Shown here in pieces: positions 43,019 through 51,731 of a stretch of 64,000 bases of DNA. Numbering within the stretch: position 1 is the first letter of the stretch; each line of letters opens with the position of its first letter. The DNA is from Paenibacillus alba (GTDB lineage Bacteria; Bacillota; Bacilli; Paenibacillales; NBRC-103111): assembly GCF_013204855.1 (NCBI RefSeq), contig NZ_JABMKZ010000008.1, positions 62,001 to 126,000 on the forward strand. The letters run 5' to 3'. The position numbers were made by a program, and so were the translations under genes. Below the pieces are notes generated by a model that made no database searches, was not told the origin of the DNA, and saw nothing but the letters and a program-made list of their open reading frames with translations.

Positions 43019-43699
43019 ATGTTGATGTCTCACTTTGTTATCAAGCTAGGTATTGCTCTATTTCTTGGCATGCTGATTGGAATTGATCGACAGCTGAAGC
43101 ATAAGCCTGTAGGCATGAAGACGAATATGGTCATTGCCGTTGCAAGCTGTTTGATTACGATGGTCTCCATCGAGTCAGTAAGCAAATTCTCCATTCCCGG
43201 CCACACCAATATGGATCCGATGCGGCTCGCTGCACAAATCGTAAGCGGCATCGGATTCTTGGGTGCAGGTGTTATTTTAAGAAAAAGCAATGATGAAATT
43301 TCCGGGTTGACGACAGCGTCTATGGTATGGTCGGCCTCTGCGCTAGGCATATCAACGGGGGCTGGGTACTATCTCCAGGCTTTTGTAGCCGTCATCTTTA
43401 TTATTCTGTCCGTTAATTTGTTCCCCGTCCTGATTAAGTTAATCGGTCCCCGTTCACTCAAACAAAGATACTTGGAAGTGAAAATTGTTTTTCATGAAAG
43501 TCAGGATCCAAATCGAATCTTTCAAAAGTTGAAAGAATTAAAGCTGCAGGTGGAGCGCGTCAAAGTGAAAGATGTGGAAGGAAGCTCCAACCAGCTGGAA
43601 TTGAAATTGCTAACATATGAAAAAGTGCAGGCAACGGATGTCTATGCCTCGCTGAAATCAGTTGAACATGTTTCTTATGTGGAAATTGAAAGCAGATAA
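43019..43699 (+). CDS. MgtC/SapB family membrane protein
   Basis: The first 140 residues have about five TM segments and the MgtC signatures LGMLIGIDRQLKHKPVGMKT and GFLGAGVILR. The last 85 residues form an ACT-like cytoplasmic domain. MgtC proteins help bacteria grow at low Mg2+, and Salmonella MgtC also affects phosphate handling and the F1Fo ATPase. Last gene of the phosphonate operon, after GAGAGGAGAGGAG and 44 bp beyond ald. The link to phosphonate use is an inference. Confidence 0.88.
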   Translation: MLMSHFVIKLGIALFLGMLIGIDRQLKHKPVGMKTNMVIAVASCLITMVSIESVSKFSIPGHTNMDPMRLAAQIVSGIGFLGAGVILRKSNDEISGLTTASMVWSASALGISTGAGYYLQAFVAVIFIILSVNLFPVLIKLIGPRSLKQRYLEVKIVFHESQDPNRIFQKLKELKLQVERVKVKDVEGSSNQLELKLLTYEKVQATDVYASLKSVEHVSYVEIESR

Positions 43700-43930
43700 T
43701 TGAAAAAAATCCTCGGTATATTTACAAAATCATCATATTCATCTAACAATCCACAAACATAAAACCAATATAATACAATTAAATATAATTAAAACAACAA
43801 AAATAAATTTCTTTTACTTTTGTTGAGAGGGGGTGCCTCTATTAAGTTAATCAGTTACTAGGCAACATTGCTCGGCGCACCGGCTCCGTATGTTACGTAA
43901 CAAATGAACTTTATAAAAGGAGGACTCCTC
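43700..43930 (+). other. AT-rich intergenic region with a structured leader
   Basis: The left half is very AT-rich with no clear promoter. The right half (about 43825-43892) can fold: GGGTGCC near 43835 can pair with GGCGCACC near 43875. The shape matches no riboswitch class I can name. AAAGGAGG follows 7 nt before the GTG of the next gene. Confidence 0.35.
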
Positions 43931-46900
43931 GTGTTGAAACACAAGAAATTCGTATCCGTATTAATGGCATGTACCATTGCTTGCTCTGTAATTTACTCAT
44001 CGGGAGCAGGCTTTATCCCGGTCGTATCGGCCGCCGTCATTGTCGACAAGCCAGTCCCTTCCACGCCTGCGGGCCGCTATGAACAATCCATCAGTGTTGC
44101 GCTTACCACCACGACCGCAGGTGCGGACATCTATTACACGCTCGACGGCACATTGCCTGACGAGACCAGCCTCAAGTACAACGGAACGCCGATCGTTCTT
44201 ACGGAATCGACGAACGTTTCGGTGATTGCCCTGAAAGACGGCGTTTGGAGTACAGCCGGGACTTATGGTTACATCATCAAAACATCCGAACAACCGCTGC
44301 TGAAATTTGCAGCTATGTCTGACATCCATATCGGAACGAAAACACCGGAGGATAAACTCAGTACGAAAGCACGGTACACTAGCAACTTTGATGTGATGTC
44401 TTCCATTTTCAAGCCGGATGCCATTGTTATCGGAGGCGATTTAATCAATGATAATTTCGATGGCAAGGGGCCGGATCATGCTTTTGTTCGCGAGGTTTTC
44501 CAAGAGCAAATGGCACGAAAAGGCTGGGGAAGTATGCCTGTACAGATCGCGATCGGCAACCATGATGCCAGCGTAGCAGAGGTCAAAGCTGGCTATCCGG
44601 ACGAATGGTTCACGAGCCAGGAGAACGGGTATTACGAAAAGACGATTAAAGACTATTCCTTTTTCTTTTTGAACGGGAACAACTACAATATTGACACGAA
44701 TCAAAGGAATTGGCTGAAGGGGCGACTAGCAGCGCTGACGAGCGATCCGGCAAACCTTAACAAGCCGATCTTTATTACTTTGCATCATCCGGTTAAAAGT
44801 ACAGTCATGGACGGCATGCAGTCTACAAATGAGAATCTGTATGCGGATTTAAAGGATTTTCCACAAGTTATTGTTTTATCCGGTCACTCGCATCTGAATA
44901 TTAACGATGACCGTTCCATTTACCAGAAAGACTTTACAGCGATCAATTTGGGATCCATGTCCTATGTAGAGACAGAGAGCGGGTACGCTGCTGTCACACA
45001 TGAAGGTCTAATGGCAAATCGTTTTGAATTCCCTGTCAATCAGTCGGAATTCATTGAGGTGTACGAGGATCGCATAGAGATTGAGCGAGTGGAGTATAAC
45101 GGCGATCCTGGCTCCATTATTAATGGAGGTAAGTGGCAAGGAATAGGTAACGAAGGAGCGGGTACCCCGCCTCCGTACTCCAGCACCGGGGCATTAGCAG
45201 GGAAGAAATGGGTTGTGAAGCTGCAAGGCAATTCCAATGCGGAAATTAAAAACAACTTCACGTACACAACAAGCAACCGCAACAAAACGGCGCCTCAATT
45301 CCCGGCGAAACCCGAGATCAAAATGCTGCCGGGAGCCAATAACGTACCGGTGCTTTCTTTCCGACAAGCCAAGGACGATCAGTCCATGCACCACTATGAA
45401 ATCAAGCTGTTGAACCAGCGAACGGCTGAACCAGTGAAATCATTCAATGTGTTGTCAGATTACTACTTTTCACCGATTCCGAATAAAATGAATATTCCGA
45501 TGGCCGATTTGGATCCGGCAACTTCCTTTGTTGTCAGCGTGACAGCGGTGGATGTTTATGGCAACAAAAGCGCTCCTGTGCAGACCACTTATCGAACCGC
45601 AGGAACGGCGCCTGGATTGACTCCGATTGACCCGAATACGATGTGGAATGGGCTTGTGTCCGATATGAAATTCGATGACAATCTCAGTGACATTGCTCCA
45701 AGTGTAATCGGCAAAGCTACTCAAAGCGGTGACGTCACTTTTGTCTCAGGTAAATCCGGTCAAGCCGTCAGCATTGCAGCCGGCAATGCGAATTATGTTG
45801 ATCTAGGCGACAGATCCGACTTGAAATTCGGAAATGGCAACTTCACGATCTCTTTCTGGCATATGGGGGACTTGGCTGGAGATCAGACGGTTCTCGCTAA
45901 TAAAAACTGGAATTCGGGTGGGAATCCTGGGTGGTATGTTGGCCCTGCGACTACGAACTACATGTCTCTTAATATGGCTGCTGGAGGCAATCGCATTGAT
46001 TATTCCGCTCAAAATGTGGGGAAAGAGTGGCACTACTTCACGTTGTCCGTAGACAGGACAAACAAGACAGCTTCAACGTATGTGGACGGTGTTGTGAAGG
46101 CAACCAAGGACATTTCTATATTAGGTACAGCCAGCCTTGATACTTCTTTTAATATTATTCTAGGTGCCGATGGCAACAAGGGGAATGGCGGAGCAGAAGT
46201 TACACTGGACGATCTGAAAATCTGGAAGCGCGCTCTGACTGCCACCGAAGCCAAAGCGTTATCCGATTCCTATAAAGAAGAGACGTCGGAGAATTTATAC
46301 AATTTCAATCAATTGACAACAAAAATTCAGGAAGCTGAGCAATTCGCTGCGCATATTGTGGGTACAACAGGACTATCACTCCCTGTACAGGTGCAAAATG
46401 AGCTGACGGCTCAGATTGCTGGAGCAAAATCTTTGACATCGGGCTCCAATGCGACGGTAATCGATCAGGCCTATCTCGATTTGATTTGGGCATTGAAAGC
46501 AGCGCAGGATGCTGTCGTGTACACATTCATACCGAAAACAAGTTTTTCCCTGCAATCTTACAGCTCTTATGCTGAAAATGACAAAGATGAAGCGAAAAAC
46601 ATCCTGGACGGGCAAGAGACGACGATTTGGCATTCCAAATATCAAGCGCCGGCTGCGCCTTTCCCGCATTGGGTCATTATCGATATGAAGAACACGAATA
46701 AGATCACTGGTATTCAGAGAAAGAGTCGTACCAATCAATCGTATATGGCATTCCCAAAAACGTTTGAATTGTACGCCTCGGACAATCTGGCCGACTTCGA
46801 CGATCCTGCATTCCTGGGCAATGCGGCGAACAATGCTGCCGGCACGTTTGGCAAGACATGGACAGGCACGGTTTATAAGGACTATGTTTCTTTGGACAAA

Positions 46901-48712
46901 ACACTGAAGGGCCGGTATGTGAAATTCGTCGTGACCGGAACTTATGATCCAGTCGCAACCTATACCAGTATGAGCGAAATTGATTTTACTGGTGGAAAGG
47001 CTTTTAGCGGGGATGCTGCTTTAACTGAATTGAAAGTCAATGGCGCTTCGCTCAGCGGCTTCGCACCGGATAAGTTCGACTATGCGATGTCGGTACCTTA
47101 TGAGACGACAGTGGCAACCGTGACTTATTCGAAAGCGAATTCTGCTGCAACCGTAGTAGTGAGTGGCGGCGATAATTTGATCGTCGGCGATAATCCAGTC
47201 ATTGTTACGGTGACGGCGCAAGATGGTACAAGTAATAGTACGTATGCCGTCGTAGTAACCAGACAACCCCAATCTGCATCGTCCAATGCAACGCTGCGGG
47301 ATCTGCAAGTGAATGGAATGACAGTGAGCGGCTTTGCACCGGACAAGCTGAACTACGCCATGGATGTTCCATATAGCACAACCGTGGCCACTGTGACTTA
47401 TTCGGTCTATCATGCTGCATCTACAGTCGTTGTCACTGGGGGCAGCAGCTTATATGTCGGCTCCAATGTATTCACCGTTAAGGTGACGGCACAGGATGGC
47501 ACGTTCAAGGAATATGGCCTTACGGTAAATCGTTCGTCAAGTTCAAATTCAGATTCGGGGTCATCCGGTTCTTCAGGACCATCGACAACGCCGGATAAAC
47601 CGGAACTGCCGAAAGATGCAGTAACCATCAAGGACGAGGACTTGAAGGACGGTCAGTCAATCGTATCCGTCGATCTACCGGAAGGGAAGAATCGCCTGAT
47701 TATTGGGGTGGAGCAGGCTGAGCAGCTTGAAGGACGCTCTTTGCAAGTTCAGGCTCCGAACGTAAAACTAACTGTTCCAGGCGATCTGTTGAAATCCGCA
47801 AGCAGCTTGCTGCCTTCACCTGACAAGAAGGCTGAGGTTACGGTGAAAATCGAACCGATGACAGCAGCGCAAGCAGAGCGGACGCTGCAGGAAGCAAGCC
47901 GCAAGGACAACGGTATCTATAAACTGGGCGGACAGGTGGTCGATCTCTCGATCTTCGCAACCGACGCTGAGGGCAAACAGTTTGTCCTGAATAAGCTTGA
48001 GAAGCCTGTCACGATGACGTTCGCGATTCCTTCGGGCATGGATCCGAAACTGGCTGGCATCTACGAGATTAAGAAAGACGGAAGCCTTGTGTATTTAGGC
48101 GGAAAGCGTATGAATGGAAATACCGCAATTGAAGTCGGAACTGACCGACTCAGCCAGTACGCGGTGCTTTCTTTGGAGAAGAATTACAACGACGTGACCA
48201 ACCAGCACTGGGCATATGCGACGATTCGCGAGTTGTCCGCTCAGCATATCGTTAACGGAGCGACGGACACGACCTTTGCGCCTGGCAAAGACATTTCCCG
48301 TGCCGAGTTCGCAGCCTTGCTGGCCCGGACGCTAGGTCTTTCATCTGCAGAAACGTCTCCGTTCGGTGATGTGACAGCGAAAGACTGGTATGCGAAGGAA
48401 GTGGCTGCCGCCTATAAAGCCGGCATTATTTCTGGCAATGGACAGCAAGCTTTCGAACCGAATCGCAGCATTACCAGAGAAGAGATGGCCGTCATGCTCG
48501 TGCGCGCTTATGAGCACCGGACAGGATCGAAACTTGAAGCGTCCACAGCAGCAAGCTCGGATGCATCCAAGATCAGCGATTGGGCCTTGCCTTTCGTGAA
48601 CAGTGCGCTCAAAGCGAAACTGCTCTCGGGGCGTCAAGAAGGGTTGTTTGTACCTGGTGAGCATACGACTCGTGCGGAAGCAGCGCAAGCTATCTACAAT
48701 CTACTGAAATAG
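43931..48712 (+). CDS. SLH-anchored cell-surface calcineurin-type phosphoesterase, multidomain
   Basis: A signal peptide (about 1-37) is followed by a chitobiase-type beta domain (40-118) and a metallophosphoesterase (about 120-373) with all five metal motifs: D131/H133 (SDIHIG), D170 (GGDLIND), N210/H211 (GNHDA), H285/H286 (LHHP), H319/H321 (SGHSH). Then come an FN3-like domain, a LamG-like domain (about 570-760), an F5/8-type C domain (about 866-1030), two cadherin-like beta-sandwiches (1027-1200), a Ser/Gly linker, a beta domain, and three SLH repeats at the end. It should sit on the wall and release phosphate from an outside ester. GTG start after AAAGGAGG; it lies just downstream of the phosphonate operon. 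Confidence 0.88.
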   Translation: MLKHKKFVSVLMACTIACSVIYSSGAGFIPVVSAAVIVDKPVPSTPAGRYEQSISVALTTTTAGADIYYTLDGTLPDETSLKYNGTPIVLTESTNVSVIALKDGVWSTAGTYGYIIKTSEQPLLKFAAMSDIHIGTKTPEDKLSTKARYTSNFDVMSSIFKPDAIVIGGDLINDNFDGKGPDHAFVREVFQEQMARKGWGSMPVQIAIGNHDASVAEVKAGYPDEWFTSQENGYYEKTIKDYSFFFLNGNNYNIDTNQRNWLKGRLAALTSDPANLNKPIFITLHHPVKSTVMDGMQSTNENLYADLKDFPQVIVLSGHSHLNINDDRSIYQKDFTAINLGSMSYVETESGYAAVTHEGLMANRFEFPVNQSEFIEVYEDRIEIERVEYNGDPGSIINGGKWQGIGNEGAGTPPPYSSTGALAGKKWVVKLQGNSNAEIKNNFTYTTSNRNKTAPQFPAKPEIKMLPGANNVPVLSFRQAKDDQSMHHYEIKLLNQRTAEPVKSFNVLSDYYFSPIPNKMNIPMADLDPATSFVVSVTAVDVYGNKSAPVQTTYRTAGTAPGLTPIDPNTMWNGLVSDMKFDDNLSDIAPSVIGKATQSGDVTFVSGKSGQAVSIAAGNANYVDLGDRSDLKFGNGNFTISFWHMGDLAGDQTVLANKNWNSGGNPGWYVGPATTNYMSLNMAAGGNRIDYSAQNVGKEWHYFTLSVDRTNKTASTYVDGVVKATKDISILGTASLDTSFNIILGADGNKGNGGAEVTLDDLKIWKRALTATEAKALSDSYKEETSENLYNFNQLTTKIQEAEQFAAHIVGTTGLSLPVQVQNELTAQIAGAKSLTSGSNATVIDQAYLDLIWALKAAQDAVVYTFIPKTSFSLQSYSSYAENDKDEAKNILDGQETTIWHSKYQAPAAPFPHWVIIDMKNTNKITGIQRKSRTNQSYMAFPKTFELYASDNLADFDDPAFLGNAANNAAGTFGKTWTGTVYKDYVSLDKTLKGRYVKFVVTGTYDPVATYTSMSEIDFTGGKAFSGDAALTELKVNGASLSGFAPDKFDYAMSVPYETTVATVTYSKANSAATVVVSGGDNLIVGDNPVIVTVTAQDGTSNSTYAVVVTRQPQSASSNATLRDLQVNGMTVSGFAPDKLNYAMDVPYSTTVATVTYSVYHAASTVVVTGGSSLYVGSNVFTVKVTAQDGTFKEYGLTVNRSSSSNSDSGSSGSSGPSTTPDKPELPKDAVTIKDEDLKDGQSIVSVDLPEGKNRLIIGVEQAEQLEGRSLQVQAPNVKLTVPGDLLKSASSLLPSPDKKAEVTVKIEPMTAAQAERTLQEASRKDNGIYKLGGQVVDLSIFATDAEGKQFVLNKLEKPVTMTFAIPSGMDPKLAGIYEIKKDGSLVYLGGKRMNGNTAIEVGTDRLSQYAVLSLEKNYNDVTNQHWAYATIRELSAQHIVNGATDTTFAPGKDISRAEFAALLARTLGLSSAETSPFGDVTAKDWYAKEVAAAYKAGIISGNGQQAFEPNRSITREEMAVMLVRAYEHRTGSKLEASTAASSDASKISDWALPFVNSALKAKLLSGRQEGLFVPGEHTTRAEAAQAIYNLLK

Positions 48713-48716
48713 ACAT

Positions 48717-48764
48717 AAAAAGATCGCCAACCACCTATATGATCAGGGAGGTTGGCGATTTTCT
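48717..48764 (+). terminator. Intrinsic terminator after the surface phosphoesterase
   Basis: The perfect stem ATCGCCAACC/GGTTGGCGAT has a 17-nt loop and is followed by TTTTCTTT. The 24 bp of its left side are identical to the terminator at 32617. Confidence 0.85.
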
Positions 48765-48937
48765 TTAACTTCGCACAGATAAAGGAACGTCAGGATACTG
48801 TTTCACAAACCGATAAATTCCGAACAAGCCGATTAACGCCATATACCGTCTGGACTTACCAACGAGTTTACCCAAGAGATCACTTTTTTTGCAACAAAAT
48901 TCCATATTTTTACGTTTGTTTCTTAGGAGGTGTTTAA

Positions 48938-49450
48938 ATGAAGAAATTAATAATAGTAATTTGCGCCTTGCTGGGCTTAGTTGCATGTGGTCAGCCTTCA
49001 CCATCTGAAGAACAAACAGCAAATCTCTCTCTACCCAAGGATTCAGCCGTAGTTACATCAACCGTTCCTACTTCTGAAAAAGTGCCTTTTACAGCGAGTA
49101 TATCTGTCCCAAATCAATTAAAATCCAATGAAGAGTTCATTGTTGAAGCTACTCTAAAGAACTTATCTGATCATGATTTTAAGATTTTACATGCGGCAGG
49201 TCTTTTTTATTTTTCTATTAAAGACAGCAATGGCAAAGGGGTTAATACATTTGCTATGCATCAAGTAGGAATATATCGTACTTTTCAAGGAAAAGGGACG
49301 ATTACTGAGCATTATACATATAAACTTGAAAAGGCAGGTTTTTATGAAGTTTCGGCAACTGCAAAATTTATGCTTGGTGAAGGAGACAATGAAAACGACT
49401 TAGAACTTGAAACAAATAAGGCAAGATTTGAGGTTATAGCATTGAACTAA
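48938..49450 (+). CDS. Small uncharacterised lipoprotein
   Basis: A lipobox LVAC (C17) follows a short lipoprotein signal. The mature part begins with a Ser/Thr-rich linker and then a single Ig-like beta domain of about 110 residues (VPNQLKSNEEFIVEATLKN) similar in design to intracellular-proteinase-inhibitor-like folds. Function unknown. GGAGGTG lies 8 nt upstream. It is more AT-rich than its neighbours, which may mean recent acquisition. Confidence 0.75.
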   Translation: MKKLIIVICALLGLVACGQPSPSEEQTANLSLPKDSAVVTSTVPTSEKVPFTASISVPNQLKSNEEFIVEATLKNLSDHDFKILHAAGLFYFSIKDSNGKGVNTFAMHQVGIYRTFQGKGTITEHYTYKLEKAGFYEVSATAKFMLGEGDNENDLELETNKARFEVIALN

Positions 49451-49485
49451 AGAAGACGAAGGTTTTTTCTGCAAGACGTAGACAG

Positions 49486-49530
49486 ATGTTTGTTAATAAC
49501 ATAGTATTATGTTATTAACAAACATTTTTA
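49486..49530. promoter_or_regulatory. Perfect 18-bp inverted repeat with T run
   Basis: ATGTTTGTTAATAACATA (49486-49503) and its exact complement (49508-49525) are separated by GTAT and followed by TTTTTA. It may terminate the lipoprotein gene. Each arm also contains a GTTANTAAC palindrome, 19 bp apart, so it could be an operator for the genes downstream. Confidence 0.6.
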
Positions 49531-49552
49531 ATGGGACAGGAAGGGATGCGGG

Positions 49553-50101
49553 ATGAAAAGAAGCGAGGTTATATGCGCTCAAAAGCAAGCTGCGGCGATG
49601 TTGCAGGACATTAGCATAGCGCTGACGGAACATGAAATGGCACAAATTGAAGTTGCCGGATTTGGCCTTGATCAGCTTGAGGTGCAGGGCTTGCAGCTGG
49701 TTACCTATGTGAATACGGAACGCTATTGTGCGAAGGAATTAATGTTGTTTCCCAATCAAACATGCCCTGAGCATTTGCATCCGCAGGTACATGGCGAACA
49801 AGGTAAAATGGAAACCTTCCGCTGCCGGACCGGAAACGTGTATTTGTATGTAGAAGGAGAGGCGACACCTGTCATTCAAGCGAAAATACCGACAGGCAGC
49901 GAAGCTTATTACACGGTGTTCCATGAAGTGGCGCTGTCTCCGGGAGAACAATACACCATTCAACCTGGGGTCAGGCATTGGTTTCAAGCAGGCGACGAGG
50001 GAGCCGTCATTTCTGAGTTTTCCAGCACGAGTCGTGATGAGTACGACATATTCACCGATCCGCGTATTCAACGAATACCTGTGATTCTGGAAGATGAATA
50101 G
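49553..50101 (+). CDS. D-lyxose isomerase-like cupin
   Basis: A single cupin of the D-lyxose isomerase family, which interconverts D-lyxose and D-xylulose and also acts on D-mannose. Metal ligands can be seen in CPEHLHPQVHGEQGKMETF (two His and a Glu) with a second-motif His in QPGVRHWFQAG. ERYCAKELMLFPNQ is typical. Cytoplasmic. It is followed after 6 bp by an aldose-epimerase-like gene, fitting a sugar interconversion pair. Confidence 0.85.
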   Translation: MKRSEVICAQKQAAAMLQDISIALTEHEMAQIEVAGFGLDQLEVQGLQLVTYVNTERYCAKELMLFPNQTCPEHLHPQVHGEQGKMETFRCRTGNVYLYVEGEATPVIQAKIPTGSEAYYTVFHEVALSPGEQYTIQPGVRHWFQAGDEGAVISEFSSTSRDEYDIFTDPRIQRIPVILEDE

Positions 50102-50107
50102 GCTTGT

Positions 50108-51130
50108 ATGAGACTGTACGGAAGAGAGTGGACGAGGCGGGAATTGGAAGCCCGTGTAGGCCGGATCGAGCAAATTGCCGGCATGCGGCGTTTCGTGGGC
50201 ACGGAAGGCAAAGAAACGGGCGTTGAGCAGATTCACGTTCGGACCGGAGCAGGGCTGAGCTACTATGTCACGCCAACGAAGGGGCTGGACATTTCATTGG
50301 CGGAATTCCATGGGGTGCCGATCAGCTGGCAATCCTGCAACGGGGACGCGCATCCTAGACATTATGAGCCGGAAGGCAGCGGCTGGCTTCGAACTGCATC
50401 AGGGGGATTGCTGATGACTTGTGGGCTCATGCAAGTTGGATCATCTTGCGAAGATCAAGGTGAGAGGCTTGGACTGCATGGTCGGATGCATCACACGCCT
50501 GCAAGTCAGGTTTCTGCCGAAAGCAGCTGGCACGAAGATGAAATGGAAATGCGAATAGCGGGTAGCGTGGAAGAGACCTCGATATTCGGAGGACATCTAC
50601 GCTTAACGAGGCAAATTCGCAGTCGACTGGGAGAGAATTCCCTGCTCATTCAGGATGAGGTACGGAATGTAGGTTTTGAACGTTGTCCTCATATGATTCT
50701 TTATCACTTTAATTTCGGCTTCCCTTTGTTAAGCGAAGAGACGACGATACACTTCCATTCGGCATCGGTGCAAGCGCGTGAGCAGCAGACACCGATGGGC
50801 GGCTACAGGGCATGGCAAGCCCCGGATAAGGATTATCAAGAGCGTTTGTACTACCACGATACGAGCAGCAAGCCGCTCGTGCAAATCGAAAACCCGAATT
50901 TCCCTTTCCATTCTGGAGGGGCGAACGTTCGGGTTTCGCTGCAATGGTCGGCCGATACGCTGCCGAATCTGGTCCAATGGAAAATGGCTGGGGCCGGCAC
51001 GCACGTGCTGGGTATTGAGCCTGCCAATTGTTATGTCGAAGGCAGACGGGCAGAGCGTGAGCGCGGATCGCTTGTCTTCCTTGAACCAGGGGAAACCGTT
51101 AGCTATGAAATTCGGTTAACCCTTGCGTGA
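50108..51130 (+). CDS. DUF4432 aldose 1-epimerase-like protein
   Basis: A beta-supersandwich of the galactose-mutarotase superfamily, DUF4432 branch (related to E. coli YphB). Family-typical elements include TPTKGLDISLAEFHGVPISW, GLHGRMHHTPAS, HFNFGFPLLSE and GIEPANCYVEGR. It probably interconverts anomers or epimers of the sugar handled by the upstream isomerase; the specificity is unknown. No signal peptide. Confidence 0.85.
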   Translation: MRLYGREWTRRELEARVGRIEQIAGMRRFVGTEGKETGVEQIHVRTGAGLSYYVTPTKGLDISLAEFHGVPISWQSCNGDAHPRHYEPEGSGWLRTASGGLLMTCGLMQVGSSCEDQGERLGLHGRMHHTPASQVSAESSWHEDEMEMRIAGSVEETSIFGGHLRLTRQIRSRLGENSLLIQDEVRNVGFERCPHMILYHFNFGFPLLSEETTIHFHSASVQAREQQTPMGGYRAWQAPDKDYQERLYYHDTSSKPLVQIENPNFPFHSGGANVRVSLQWSADTLPNLVQWKMAGAGTHVLGIEPANCYVEGRRAERERGSLVFLEPGETVSYEIRLTLA

Positions 51131-51253
51131 GATGTTGGGATCAAAGAGACAACGAAATGTAGGTGATGGATGACACGGCGACGCTGCGTGCTGTTGTACA
51201 GGAAGCTTCTGTAGATATCCTGATAGGCTCTTGATTCTAGGCAAGACACAAAG

Positions 51254-51308
51254 AAATCTCTCCTTAGGTTGGGTGGCATCCCCATTTCACCAAAGAGAGG
51301 TTTTTTTT
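51254..51308 (+). terminator. Probable intrinsic terminator
   Basis: AAATCTCTCCTT and AAAGAGAGGTTT pair (10 of 12) around a 27-nt loop and are followed by a run of T. Confidence 0.6.
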
Positions 51309-51356
51309 GTTGTTAATGCAGGGACGGCGAGTCTCCATGCCTTGCTGGAAGAGGGA

Positions 51357-51560
51357 GGGGGAACTACAGGGCGCTATTTGGCTAGAAACAACCCTTTAGG
51401 CAAGGGGGAGGGAACTAGGGTCCGCTATTCCGCCATTCCGAGCAGATAATTAGATTATTGAGGTGAAATAAGACCTTGTAGTTCCCCTTGGGCGCCCGAA
51501 ATTCCGCTTTTCCCCGAAATAAGGGAATGGAGTTCCCTCAATCAAGTGGATCTCAAGTTG
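51357..51560. repeat. Degenerate direct and inverted intergenic repeats
   Basis: GGGGAACTACAGGG (51358) is matched by an inverted copy CCTTGTAGTTCCCC (51474). A direct partner, GGGAACTAGGGTCCGCTATT, begins near 51409, and further GTTCCC pieces follow near 51533. No reading frame. The remainder of 51131-51731 holds the terminator and a second inverted repeat (51611) only. Confidence 0.55.
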
Positions 51561-51610
51561 AGACGCTCCTAAGTTACTTGCTAGTTGCGAGTTCCGTTTC
51601 TGCACATGAG

Positions 51611-51651
51611 TTTGAATACTGACTTTTCGACTGGAATAAGCAGTATTCGAA
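51611..51651 (+). promoter_or_regulatory. Inverted repeat upstream of the second importer operon
   Basis: TTTGAATACTG (51611) pairs with CAGTATTCGAA (51641), 10 of 11, across 19 bp. It lies 80 bp upstream of the permease gene: a candidate operator or leader hairpin. Confidence 0.4.
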
Positions 51652-51731
51652 CTATGCAGGGGCTGTCGGATTCATTAAGGTTAAGGTGTAGACAGCAGCA
51701 ACTTCGACAGTCAGGGAGGAGTATCAGGCTT

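Noticed and set aside
48765..49022. Minus-strand reading frame of 85 codons before the small lipoprotein gene
   Set aside because: No ribosome site, it overlaps the lipoprotein start, and the sequence resembles no family.
51585..51731. 49-residue N-terminal extension of the second LplB-type permease
   Set aside because: It crosses the ribosome site GGGAGGAG and an inverted repeat, and has no similarity to permease N-termini.
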